Origin: Roseburia sp. | Lineage (GTDB): Bacteria; Bacillota; Clostridia; Lachnospirales; Lachnospiraceae | DNA length: 64,000 bases | Direction of reading: 5' to 3' | Assembly (NCBI GenBank): GCA_019421345.1 | Contig: JAHZFL010000002.1 | Span: forward strand, 1-64,000 | Shown here: positions 16,975 through 25,016 of the stretch, piece after piece | Layout: every line of letters starts with the position of its first letter | How positions within the stretch are numbered: the first letter of the stretch is position 1 | Made by a program: the position numbers and the translations under genes | The notes under the pieces: model-generated | Seen by the model: only the letters and a program-made list of their open reading frames with translations | Told to the model about the DNA's origin: nothing | Database searches by the model: none

Positions 16975-17961
16975 TCATTCAAACGCGTCAAAGCTATAGC
17001 GCTCCTCGATCGTCTTTTCTTTAAAAAACTGCTCCTTCATACGCAAAAATGACGCCGCGCCCTTTGCCCAGTCCTCCTCCGCAGCCAGACGGATGCAGTC
17101 ATCTAGCTGCGCGGCTGTAAGAAGCCTTTGTTCACACAAAAATAAAACAGTTTCCTCATCTCTGCCGCAAACAGCCGCGGCGCAGACACTGCCTGCGTGC
17201 TCTTTGATATAGCTCTCATACATCTGTCTTTTTTCTCCTGTCAGTCCCACAGGATAACAAAGACGGTTTAAGGCAAGGCGGTTTAGCGTCGTCTCACGCT
17301 CCTCGGCGCATGCCTTTTGGAAAATACTGTCATAAAGCGCAAAATCAATCTCTCCCGCCCGTACACACTGTCTGGCGCGGAAGCCCTCTCCCTCAATATT
17401 TCTGCCAAATACATGTGCCGGTGCGATTTCATCATAGCTTTCATAGTATTCGGGAAAAAGCAGACGCGCGTGCTCCGTACCTTTTTTCAGAAAGCTTACC
17501 TCTATGTCTAAGGACAACTGCGCCAGCATCTGGCGCACGCCCTCCATCTGAAAATCTCCCGTCTCCACGGTCAATGTATGCAGCCGGTGACAATTCATAA
17601 ACGCATCGCCGCCGACCTCGCAGAGGCTGCCGTATAAAGACAGCCGTTCCAAGCGTGTACACTGATAAAAAGCATAGCTGCCGATGCGCCGGATCGTCTT
17701 TGGCAAATGCACGGACTCTACCGCATCGCCGGCAAGCGCGCGTAAGTGCGCTTTTTCTGTTGTCTTTTCGCTGCGTTCCCTTCCACGCCCCGCAAAGCAA
17801 TATGCGCCGATCTCCGTTACCGGCATCCCTTCTATCTGTTCGGGAACGAAAGCCTGCGACGTCTGCCCGTACATTCCAAGCAAACGCGCGCCTCCCGTGC
17901 CGTCCGGTTCCCATAGATACTCATCACTGATTCTTATCTGTTCCTTTGTCTTACTTTCCAT
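16975..17961 (-). CDS. Leucine-rich-repeat (BspA-like) protein of the MoxR-VWA cluster
   Basis: Residues about 20-140 contain BspA-type repeats: VTEIGAYCFAG, HLPKTIRRIGSYAFYQCTRLE, LCEVGGDAFMNCHRLHTLTVE. The remaining 180 residues are helical and resemble ankyrin-like helices without a family I can name. No signal peptide or membrane segment is visible, so unlike many BspA proteins it should stay in the cytoplasm. The start is uncertain: the ATG at 17961 has GGGAGG only one base away, and an upstream GTG at 18006 has a poor site. It precedes the VWA gene by 17 bases and probably serves the same system. Confidence 0.7.
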   Translation of the reverse strand: MESKTKEQIRISDEYLWEPDGTGGARLLGMYGQTSQAFVPEQIEGMPVTEIGAYCFAGRGRERSEKTTEKAHLRALAGDAVESVHLPKTIRRIGSYAFYQCTRLERLSLYGSLCEVGGDAFMNCHRLHTLTVETGDFQMEGVRQMLAQLSLDIEVSFLKKGTEHARLLFPEYYESYDEIAPAHVFGRNIEGEGFRARQCVRAGEIDFALYDSIFQKACAEERETTLNRLALNRLCYPVGLTGEKRQMYESYIKEHAGSVCAAAVCGRDEETVLFLCEQRLLTAAQLDDCIRLAAEEDWAKGAASFLRMKEQFFKEKTIEERYSFDAFE

Positions 17962-18017
17962 GCCTCCCAGTGTAACATTACAGACGCTATTTTGCAATGA
18001 AAACACTTTACTGCTGC

Positions 18018-18926
18018 CTAAATCTGGGTCATTCCGCCGAGCAAAATTCCCTTATTCGCCTCGTAAATCTGATCAAACTGCGATTCTGGAAGCGGGTTTT
18101 CGCCAAGCCCCGCCTCTATCGTATAGCCCGGTCTGTCGTATTCTTGAATAAACCAGTCCTTGTAGCCAGCATAGCCGGACGCCGAAGGCGTCTCCTCCAC
18201 GGTATATCCGCTGACACTGCCAAAATACTGTGCGATCTCATAAGATCGCGCCGGCTCATAATCTAAGTACTTCCAGTAAATTACCTCTCCCTGCGTGTGG
18301 TAGGCAAGAATCAACGAAAAATCATGCGCCCTTGTAAAGTCGTAAACAGCCCGGCTCTCCGGCGCTGTAAGCGGCGCGCTGCCGACATAGTCGCGCGGCG
18401 CCGGAGCGGTATAGCCCTGTGCCGTCTTTATCATCTTTGCCTGCTCCCACCCTGCCGGAAATTGAAGATTCAAATCGACACCGTCAATATTTGCCTTCCA
18501 GCCATTCGGAAACGGAATTTGCGGATATGCCGCTGCGATCGTTCGTGCCTGCTCATAGTAGCTGCCGCTTCTTAACAAGCCGTTCACTAAATCGACGCCG
18601 TCGGGATTTACCATCGGCACCAGATAAAGCCGATACGAAGCAAACAGCTCCTTTGCCGAAACCCCGTACAAATCGCGCCCCTGCGCATAAGCCCTCGCAT
18701 ACTCCCTTGCAAATCTCAACAAAATTCCGGTTGTGATATTCTCATTCGCGTGAAAAGAAGCATTGTAAAAAACCTGTGTGCTTCCCGTACCGATCACGAT
18801 ATAAGGAATCGGTCTGCCCATCACGCTTTTTCCAATGCTCCCGGTCTCAAGAAACGGATAGCTCCTTTTTAGCTCCTCAATTTCATAGCGGCTTGTCAAT
18901 GAATTATATAGCATCTGCGTCCTCAT
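18018..18926 (-). CDS. M14 zinc carboxypeptidase (peptidoglycan endopeptidase-like)
   Basis: The 302-residue enzyme has the M14 metal site HANENITTG (His and Glu ligands, about residue 60), the VPMVNPDGVDLVNG and NIDGVDLNLQFP substrate region, the third ligand in AYHTQG and the catalytic Glu in YTIEAGLGENP. These resemble gamma-D-glutamyl-diaminopimelate peptidases that trim cell-wall peptides. No N-terminal signal peptide is evident, so it would act on cytoplasmic muropeptides or during sporulation. AAGGAT lies six bases upstream of the ATG. It stands alone between the MoxR cluster and the sugar-sensor operon. Confidence 0.85.
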   Translation of the reverse strand: MRTQMLYNSLTSRYEIEELKRSYPFLETGSIGKSVMGRPIPYIVIGTGSTQVFYNASFHANENITTGILLRFAREYARAYAQGRDLYGVSAKELFASYRLYLVPMVNPDGVDLVNGLLRSGSYYEQARTIAAAYPQIPFPNGWKANIDGVDLNLQFPAGWEQAKMIKTAQGYTAPAPRDYVGSAPLTAPESRAVYDFTRAHDFSLILAYHTQGEVIYWKYLDYEPARSYEIAQYFGSVSGYTVEETPSASGYAGYKDWFIQEYDRPGYTIEAGLGENPLPESQFDQIYEANKGILLGGMTQI

Positions 18927-18968
18927 TGCATCCTTGTTGTTCTATTGTATGCAACATCAGGGCGCGCG

Positions 18969-19985
18969 TCACTCTCCGCTGCTTTTTCTTCCTTCCTGCT
19001 GATACTGCTTTTGAATAAACGGAAATAAAAGCTTCTGATTCTCCGGCTTTTGCATATTTTCACGCGTGACCGCCACCGAACCGGAATCAATATGCGCCTG
19101 ATACGGCTCACCCCTTGCGATCGCCGCCGCCTGCTCGACCGCCAGATACCCCATGTTAAACGATTTTTGAATGACGATCCCGTCCAAGATCCCTTCCTCC
19201 AAAAACTGCACCTGCTCCACGGAATTATCAAAGCCGATCATTGTAATCTCCTCGCCTTTGCCCATGCGCTTTACTGCTCTCGCTGCCCCGACCGCGGCAT
19301 ATTCATTTGTGCCGATGATCAGTCCGATTCCCGGATGTGCGGCAAGTATCTCCTCCGTCAGCTCCTCCGCCCTGCCGTAATCAGAATCACAATAAACAAT
19401 TTCTGCAATCTGTCCTCCCTGATCGCCGAGCGCATACCTGATTCCCTCCATGCGCTCCATCGCCGTCGTGGAATTTTTGATATGACTGACGATCGCGATC
19501 TGCGTGTCCGCAGTCATTTTCTCCTTCGCCAGCTCCCCCATCCGAACGCCCGCGATGAAATTATCCGTTGCAACCATACAATCGCCAAGCTCCTCTTTTA
19601 CGCCGGAATCTACAAGCACCAGAGGAATTTTGCTCTCCCCCACCAGACGTGCCGCCGCCAGATTTTCTTCATAATCGCAGGGCGAGAGCAAAATCGCATC
19701 CGGCTGCTGCTCGATTGCCCACAGGATCAATGCATTTTGTCCCTCATAATCCTGCTCGGATTTTGGCGCGGCAATCGTCAATCTGATATTTTTCTCATCC
19801 GCTGCCAGACGCGCGCCCGCAAGCAGGGTGCTCCAAAACTGATTATCCTCATCCTCCACCTTTGGTATGTAAATGATCGAAAGCTCCCTGTTTCGCTCCT
19901 GCATATAACGGTCATAACCAAGCAGCAGGATACCTACGATCAGCAGCGCACCTGCGCATACGACGCTCCTATGCCTCCTACTCAT
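18969..19985 (-). CDS. Membrane-anchored sugar-binding protein (sensor partner)
   Basis: After one hydrophobic N-terminal segment (residues about 8-23) with no lipobox cysteine, residues 35-320 form a periplasmic-binding-protein fold of the ribose/LacI type (PDAILLSPCDYEENLAAAR, IPLVLVDSG, ATDNFIAG, MIGFDNSVEQ). It would remain anchored outside the membrane. The gene overlaps the stop of the sensor kinase gene (ATGA), so the two are made together. This matches systems in which a binding protein presents its sugar to a LytS/YesM-type kinase, as described for xylose sensing in Clostridium. Its nearness to the fuc genes makes fucose or a related sugar the likely ligand, by inference. Confidence 0.85.
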   Translation of the reverse strand: MSRRHRSVVCAGALLIVGILLLGYDRYMQERNRELSIIYIPKVEDEDNQFWSTLLAGARLAADEKNIRLTIAAPKSEQDYEGQNALILWAIEQQPDAILLSPCDYEENLAAARLVGESKIPLVLVDSGVKEELGDCMVATDNFIAGVRMGELAKEKMTADTQIAIVSHIKNSTTAMERMEGIRYALGDQGGQIAEIVYCDSDYGRAEELTEEILAAHPGIGLIIGTNEYAAVGAARAVKRMGKGEEITMIGFDNSVEQVQFLEEGILDGIVIQKSFNMGYLAVEQAAAIARGEPYQAHIDSGSVAVTRENMQKPENQKLLFPFIQKQYQQEGRKSSGE

Positions 19986-21799
19986 TTTTTTCGCTCTCCC
20001 GGAATCCGCAGCGTTACCCTTGTTCCCTTCCCCACAGCACTCTCATAGGACAAGCCGTAATCGCTCCCATAATAAAGCTTCAGACGGCGCTGCACATTGT
20101 AAACGCCAACACCGTTTGAATTGTAATTGACCTTATGCTCGTCAAAAATATGACACAGCGTGTCCGCATCCATTCCGACCCCGTCGTCTGTCAGCGTAAT
20201 CTCCAGCCCATCCCCGATCGTCCGCGCGCCGATCCATATCGTTCCCATCCCTTCCTTATAACGGATGCCGTGATAGATCGCGTTTTCGGCAAGCGGCTGG
20301 AGCACCAGCTTGACGATACTGAAATTCTCCAAACCCTCCTCCAGCGCGATCTCAAAATTCAGCTTATCCAGATACCGCATTTTCTGGATCATGAGGTAGC
20401 TTTTTACATGCTCGATCTCAGACGAAAGAGGGACGATCTCCTGCTTATTGTTAAAGCTCTGTCTCATCAACTGCGCGAGGGAGGATGTCATCTTAACAAC
20501 CTGTGCATTCTCCCCGCTCTCCGCCATCCAGATAATAGAATCAAGCGTATTATAGAGAAAATGGGGATTGATCTGCGACTGTAAGGCACGCAATTCGATC
20601 TTTCGCTTTTCCCGCTGCTCTGCCACATTCTGCTCCATTAATTCCTCAATCTTCTCCGTCATCAGATTAAAGCTGTTTCCAAGACTTCCGATCTCATTTT
20701 GCTCCGACACCTCCACATTTGCGCCGGCAAAATTTCCACGCTCCACCTCGCGCATCGACTCCCGCAGCCGCAGGATCGGCAGCGTGATCCTCTGTGCCAA
20801 AAGCTTGGAAAAAATAACCGCAGCCCCGATCAAAACAGCCGCCGTCAGAATAAAGATATAGGTGATCTGCGTGCGCATTTTTGTCATCTCATCCAGATAA
20901 GAAACGCCAACCACCGTCCAGCCCGTCTTTTTTGAGTGCGACATCGTATAAAGAGATTTCTCCTCTGTGATGAAATAGCCGTCTTTGCAGGCAAGCACCT
21001 CACAGATCCGCTCCTCCATCAGTCCGCTGTATAACAGTTGCTGCTTGGGATGATAAATGATATTGCCGTTTTCATCCAAAATAAAAACATACCCGTGCTC
21101 CCCCGTCGCATTTTTCTCACAAAGATCGCTGATCGTATCATAATTTAAGTCAATAAAAAACAAGCCCTGCCGCTCATTCGTATATGGATTGCGGATAACC
21201 CTGCTTAATGTGATCACCCAGCGGTAATCATTCAGAACCAGATTCTGCACATGAGAGGCGGATAAAGACATACCGTCCGCAGACTGTCTCGTCTGCCTGA
21301 TCCACTCCAATTCCTCCAGCTTAATATTCGGATTGATCTGATCCGTACCGTCGTTAAAAATGTAGGCCTCATCCTCATATAAAATACCGATATTGGCAAT
21401 ATCGCCTCTTGCTTTCATAACCGTTAGGAACTGATCCGTAATCCTCGTTTGAAGGCTTTCCCTGTCAATATCATAGACCGGAGAATAATTGGAATTTCCC
21501 AGTATCTTCTCACGCTCCTCCCCCTCATACAGCCCATAAAACAGATAACGCGGAACATCCTCATCCTCCGAGACGAGAATGGAGATATTTTCCATGTATT
21601 CAATATAGGAATCAATCTGGTCGTTGATCATCTGGTTCATCTGCTGTCCGTGGTAAATAGAATTCCAAATGACTGCGCGGCTTGTGGAGGAGAGCGATAC
21701 AAGTAAAAAGGCGAGCACCGCGCTGATGACCAAAGCCAAAAATGCGTAGGTCATCGTCTTTTTTATGCTGACGGACGAAAAAAACCTACGACCTCTCAT
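19982..21799 (-). CDS. YesM-type sensor histidine kinase
   Basis: The 605-residue protein has two membrane segments (about 15-35 and 290-310) flanking an extracellular Cache-like domain, a HAMP domain (ITLPILRLRESMREVERGNF), the His-kinase box LQSQINPHFLYNTLDSIIW and an ATPase domain (ENAIYHGIRYK, TDDGVGMD, GVGVYNVQRRL). The ATG at 21799 has GGGAGGG upstream and lies inside the last codons of the response-regulator gene. The gene order regulator, kinase, binding protein indicates one signalling unit. The membrane-bound binding protein probably contacts the Cache domain. Confidence 0.92.
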   Translation of the reverse strand: MRGRRFFSSVSIKKTMTYAFLALVISAVLAFLLVSLSSTSRAVIWNSIYHGQQMNQMINDQIDSYIEYMENISILVSEDEDVPRYLFYGLYEGEEREKILGNSNYSPVYDIDRESLQTRITDQFLTVMKARGDIANIGILYEDEAYIFNDGTDQINPNIKLEELEWIRQTRQSADGMSLSASHVQNLVLNDYRWVITLSRVIRNPYTNERQGLFFIDLNYDTISDLCEKNATGEHGYVFILDENGNIIYHPKQQLLYSGLMEERICEVLACKDGYFITEEKSLYTMSHSKKTGWTVVGVSYLDEMTKMRTQITYIFILTAAVLIGAAVIFSKLLAQRITLPILRLRESMREVERGNFAGANVEVSEQNEIGSLGNSFNLMTEKIEELMEQNVAEQREKRKIELRALQSQINPHFLYNTLDSIIWMAESGENAQVVKMTSSLAQLMRQSFNNKQEIVPLSSEIEHVKSYLMIQKMRYLDKLNFEIALEEGLENFSIVKLVLQPLAENAIYHGIRYKEGMGTIWIGARTIGDGLEITLTDDGVGMDADTLCHIFDEHKVNYNSNGVGVYNVQRRLKLYYGSDYGLSYESAVGKGTRVTLRIPGERKK

Positions 21800-23045
21800 G
21801 ATCCCTCCCCCACTCCGTCGGCGATTTTCCGGTTGCCTTTTTAAACGCCACGCTAAAGTAATGTGGGTCTGCAAATCCCACACGCTCGGCGATCTCATAA
21901 TTTTTCAGGTTCGTTGTGCGCAAAAGCTTCTTTGCCTCCTCCATGCGTATTCTGCTAAGCGCCTCCACAAATGTCTCTCCGTACTGCTGCTTGAAATTTG
22001 CCGAAAACCTTGTCACACTGACGCCAAAATGCTGACAGACCTCCGTTAGCGTAAGCTCCGGTCTGCCGTAATTTAAAAGCAGATATTCCATCGCAAGCAT
22101 CACAGTCCGGCTGCGCGCTCCATCGTCTCCGGCGCTGTTCTCCCACAAAATCAAATCCTCATCCGCCGTATGGCAATGTCTGAAATGCTCCATTGCCCTC
22201 CGACAGGAAGCGCTGATCTCCTCAAGCGATGAGACACAGATTCCAACGGAAATGACAAACTCCACCTGCATGGTGGTCCGCAGCGTAGCGCTGATGCCGG
22301 ATAAGCATGCCCGCACCTCTCTTGTAAACTCCTCTCCGCCAAAGCCCTTGTTGCAAAAGCAGATAAAAATATCGCATTCATAGCCAAGTCCCGCCCAGCC
22401 GAGTCCCTGCTTGTGCACGAGCTCCTGTACGATATTGTACGCCACAAACTGAAACAGTGCGCTTTGTCTGCCGCTCTCATTCAACCTAAGAATGACCGGA
22501 TAAAAGCTTGTCCCGGAAAGCTCGATGCCGCACTCCTCCAGCTCCTTAATACATTCCTGCGCCGGGCTGCTGCCGCAAAACAGCTTTTGCAGCGCCTGTG
22601 AATAAAGATAAATCTTATTTTTATGAAGGGTACGGCTAAGCTTCCTGCTGTTTTCCCTCGCCCTTTGCTCCTCATCCATTTTCATTTTCTGTTTTATCAA
22701 AAGCTTCGACAAATCCTCTGCCGTCACCGGCTTTAACAGGTATTCCTCCACCTGATAATGAATTGCCTTCTGCGCATATTCAAAATCATCAAAGCCGCTG
22801 AAAATAATCACCTTCACCTGCGGCATATTTTTGTAAATATATTCGCTTAACGCAATGCCGTCCATATACGGCATACAGATGTCTGTCAAGACAACGTCCA
22901 CGGCATTTTGCTCCAAAAACTCCTTTGCCGCCCTTCCGTGCTCAAACTTCCCCGCAAGCTCGTAACCGATACTCTCCCAGTCCATTTTTTTGCAGATCCG
23001 CTCCCGGATCAGCGGCTCGTCATCCACCACGATCACCCGATACAT
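21786..23045 (-). CDS. YesN-type response regulator with AraC DNA-binding domain
   Basis: The 419-residue regulator has an N-terminal receiver (DDEPLI, phosphoacceptor Asp in VVLTDICMPYMDG, SGFDDFEYA, LLKPV) and a C-terminal AraC pair of helix-turn-helix units (LTLTEVCQHFGVSVTRFS and NYEIAERVGFADPHYFSVAF). The middle 200 residues are a typical YesN spacer. GGGAG lies upstream of the ATG. It heads an operon with the sensor kinase and binding protein. The probable targets are nearby sugar-transport or fuc genes, which the sequence alone does not prove. Confidence 0.92.
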   Translation of the reverse strand: MYRVIVVDDEPLIRERICKKMDWESIGYELAGKFEHGRAAKEFLEQNAVDVVLTDICMPYMDGIALSEYIYKNMPQVKVIIFSGFDDFEYAQKAIHYQVEEYLLKPVTAEDLSKLLIKQKMKMDEEQRARENSRKLSRTLHKNKIYLYSQALQKLFCGSSPAQECIKELEECGIELSGTSFYPVILRLNESGRQSALFQFVAYNIVQELVHKQGLGWAGLGYECDIFICFCNKGFGGEEFTREVRACLSGISATLRTTMQVEFVISVGICVSSLEEISASCRRAMEHFRHCHTADEDLILWENSAGDDGARSRTVMLAMEYLLLNYGRPELTLTEVCQHFGVSVTRFSANFKQQYGETFVEALSRIRMEEAKKLLRTTNLKNYEIAERVGFADPHYFSVAFKKATGKSPTEWGRDHERS

Positions 23046-23107
23046 CCTATACTCCCAATCCCCTCTCCCCGCTTTCAGCGGTCTGTTCCTTCCGCTAAAA
23101 ACAGTAC

Positions 23108-23150
23108 AGGCTTCCGCGATTCCGGAATCAGTCCAAAACCACGGAAGCCT
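23108..23150 (-). terminator. Rho-independent terminator after fucK
   Basis: Nine-base arms (23108-23116 and 23142-23150) enclose a second small hairpin GATTCCGGAATC. On the minus strand the stem is followed by GTACTGTTTTTAG. It separates the fuc operon from the sensor operon downstream. Confidence 0.75.
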
Positions 23151-23154
23151 CTCT

Positions 23155-24555
23155 TTAATTATTATACAACATTAGTTCAAAACTTTCCATCACACATTTT
23201 CTTGCTTCCTGCAGATCCTTTAATTCGCCGTCGCGGATCATCTGCGCGAGCAGATTGCCGATCGCCGTCGCCTCGGTAGGTCCTGCGGAAACCTTACACT
23301 GCGCATATTTTGCAGTCAGCTCATTTAAGTAATCTGCCTGTGAGCCTCCTCCGATAATATAAATACGGTCGAAGGTATTTCCCGTCAGCTTTTCAATCCT
23401 CTGCTTTGTATCAGCATAGCACTTCGCCAGACTGTTGTAAATGACAGACGCAATCTCCGGCAGCGTCACCGGCACCTGCTGTCTTGTATTCCTGCAGTAA
23501 TCCTGCACTGCTGTGACCATACTTTCCGGTGAGAGAAAACATGCATCGTCACAGTCTACGATGGACGCAATTTTTATCTCCGACGCTTCCTTACAGATCT
23601 GCCCGTAAGATTTTCCCTCGCCGATCTCCTTTCGTACCGACTGGATCATCCAAAGCCCCATGATGTTTTTCAGATAACGGTAACGGAAGTCATAACCGCC
23701 CTCATTTGTAAACCCGCCGTCCATGCTCTCGCCGCTGTTGCTGCTCTCCCTGCTCTCACAGCCCATCAGAGACCATGTGCCGGAGCTTATGTAGAGCGCC
23801 GTATCAGACAGGCTCGGAACCGCCATAACGGCAGACGCCGTATCATGGGAGGCAATGAGCGTGACCTCACAGGAAAATCCTACCTCGTCTGCGACCGCCT
23901 CTGACAACGGCTCCGAAACGCTTCCCGGTCTCTCGACCGGAAGAAAAATCTCCCTCGGCAATCCGAGCCGCTCAATCAGCTCATAATCCCAGTTCCCCGT
24001 CTCAAGAGAAAGCAACTGGCTTGTCGATGCGATCGTGTATTCCTGATGCAGCTTCCCAGTCAGACAGTAGTTAAAATAATCGGGTGTCATCAGCAGCGCC
24101 TTTGCTTTTGCCAACTGCTTGGGGTGCTCCTCCTTGAATGCCAGCAACTGATTTAAGGTATTGTAAAGCTGGAACTGAATGCCGGTACGCGCATAAAGCT
24201 CCCTTTGACTGATCACCGCATCCAGCTTCTCCCTGACATGATCCGTTCTGTGGTCGCGATAGCCGACAGAATCTCCAAGCTGTGCTCCGTTTTCATCTAA
24301 GAGCACAAAATCAACGCCCCATGTATCAATTCCCACACTTTTTGGAATTTTTCCCAATTCCTTACACCGCTTCATTCCATTTTTGATTTCCGCGACAAGA
24401 TAGGAATGATCCCAGCAGAGATGACCGTCCTTCTCCTGCATCCCGTTTTCAAAACGGTACACCTCCTCCAGATGCAGCTTTCCATTTTCTAAGGTTCCCA
24501 GAATATGTCTGCCGCTCGAAGCTCCAATATCTACCGCCAAATAATACGATGCCAT
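23155..24555 (-). CDS. fucK: L-fuculokinase of the rhamnulokinase (FGGY) type
   Basis: This 466-residue FGGY kinase should phosphorylate L-fuculose to fuculose-1-phosphate. It opens AVDIGASSGRHILG, the phosphate loop seen in RhaB-type kinases, with GIDTWGVDFVLLDENG, SHDTASAVMAVP, SSGTWSLMGCES and the adenosine-binding IIGGGSQADYLN. By sequence it looks more like rhamnulokinase than E. coli FucK, but fucI and fucU lie directly upstream and fuculose-phosphate aldolase nearby, so fuculose is the likely substrate; use of rhamnulose cannot be excluded. GGGGGAG precedes the ATG. It is the last gene of fucI-fucU-fucK. Confidence 0.85.
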   Translation of the reverse strand: MASYYLAVDIGASSGRHILGTLENGKLHLEEVYRFENGMQEKDGHLCWDHSYLVAEIKNGMKRCKELGKIPKSVGIDTWGVDFVLLDENGAQLGDSVGYRDHRTDHVREKLDAVISQRELYARTGIQFQLYNTLNQLLAFKEEHPKQLAKAKALLMTPDYFNYCLTGKLHQEYTIASTSQLLSLETGNWDYELIERLGLPREIFLPVERPGSVSEPLSEAVADEVGFSCEVTLIASHDTASAVMAVPSLSDTALYISSGTWSLMGCESRESSNSGESMDGGFTNEGGYDFRYRYLKNIMGLWMIQSVRKEIGEGKSYGQICKEASEIKIASIVDCDDACFLSPESMVTAVQDYCRNTRQQVPVTLPEIASVIYNSLAKCYADTKQRIEKLTGNTFDRIYIIGGGSQADYLNELTAKYAQCKVSAGPTEATAIGNLLAQMIRDGELKDLQEARKCVMESFELMLYNN

Positions 24556-24566
24556 ACGCTCCCCCT

Positions 24567-25001
24567 TTACACAACGCCCTTTTGCAGGCTGATATTGGCA
24601 TAAAGCGCCGTCTCTCCGGTTGCGATGATCGCATAAGCGGTTTTCGCCTCCTCATAAAAGGCAAAGCGCTCAATATTTCCAACCGCCGCCGCACCTCTTG
24701 CGTCATGCTTTGCGATAATCTCCTTGTATGTATCCCATATGGGCGTCTCAACCGTATCGCCCTTCATGACCTCCATCAGATTCACTGGCTTCTCTGCATA
24801 GGTGTCTAACGGAAAGACTGTAAGAATCGCATCCAAAAGCTCCGGCACGCCATGTCCGTCGCAGCGGATGACGATCGCGTCTTTTCCCATAGACTCCGCC
24901 GGAAAATTTCCGTCCGCAATAATGATCCTGTCACTGTGTCCCATCTCACAGAGCACCTTTAGCAGCTCCGGAGAAAGGATTGGTGGTATTCCCTTCAGCA
25001 T
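24567..25001 (-). CDS. fucU: L-fucose mutarotase
   Basis: A 144-residue RbsD/FucU-family protein that interconverts the anomers of fucose. It opens MLKGIPPILSPELLKVLCEMGHSD, where the family histidine is in GHSD, and has IIADGNFPAES and a C-terminal ETALYANISLQKGVV with the conserved Tyr. AGGAGGG precedes the ATG. It lies 15 bases after fucI and 11 bases before fucK, so it belongs to the same transcript. Confidence 0.93.
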   Translation of the reverse strand: MLKGIPPILSPELLKVLCEMGHSDRIIIADGNFPAESMGKDAIVIRCDGHGVPELLDAILTVFPLDTYAEKPVNLMEVMKGDTVETPIWDTYKEIIAKHDARGAAAVGNIERFAFYEEAKTAYAIIATGETALYANISLQKGVV

Positions 25002-25016
25002 GCCATATCCCTCCTG

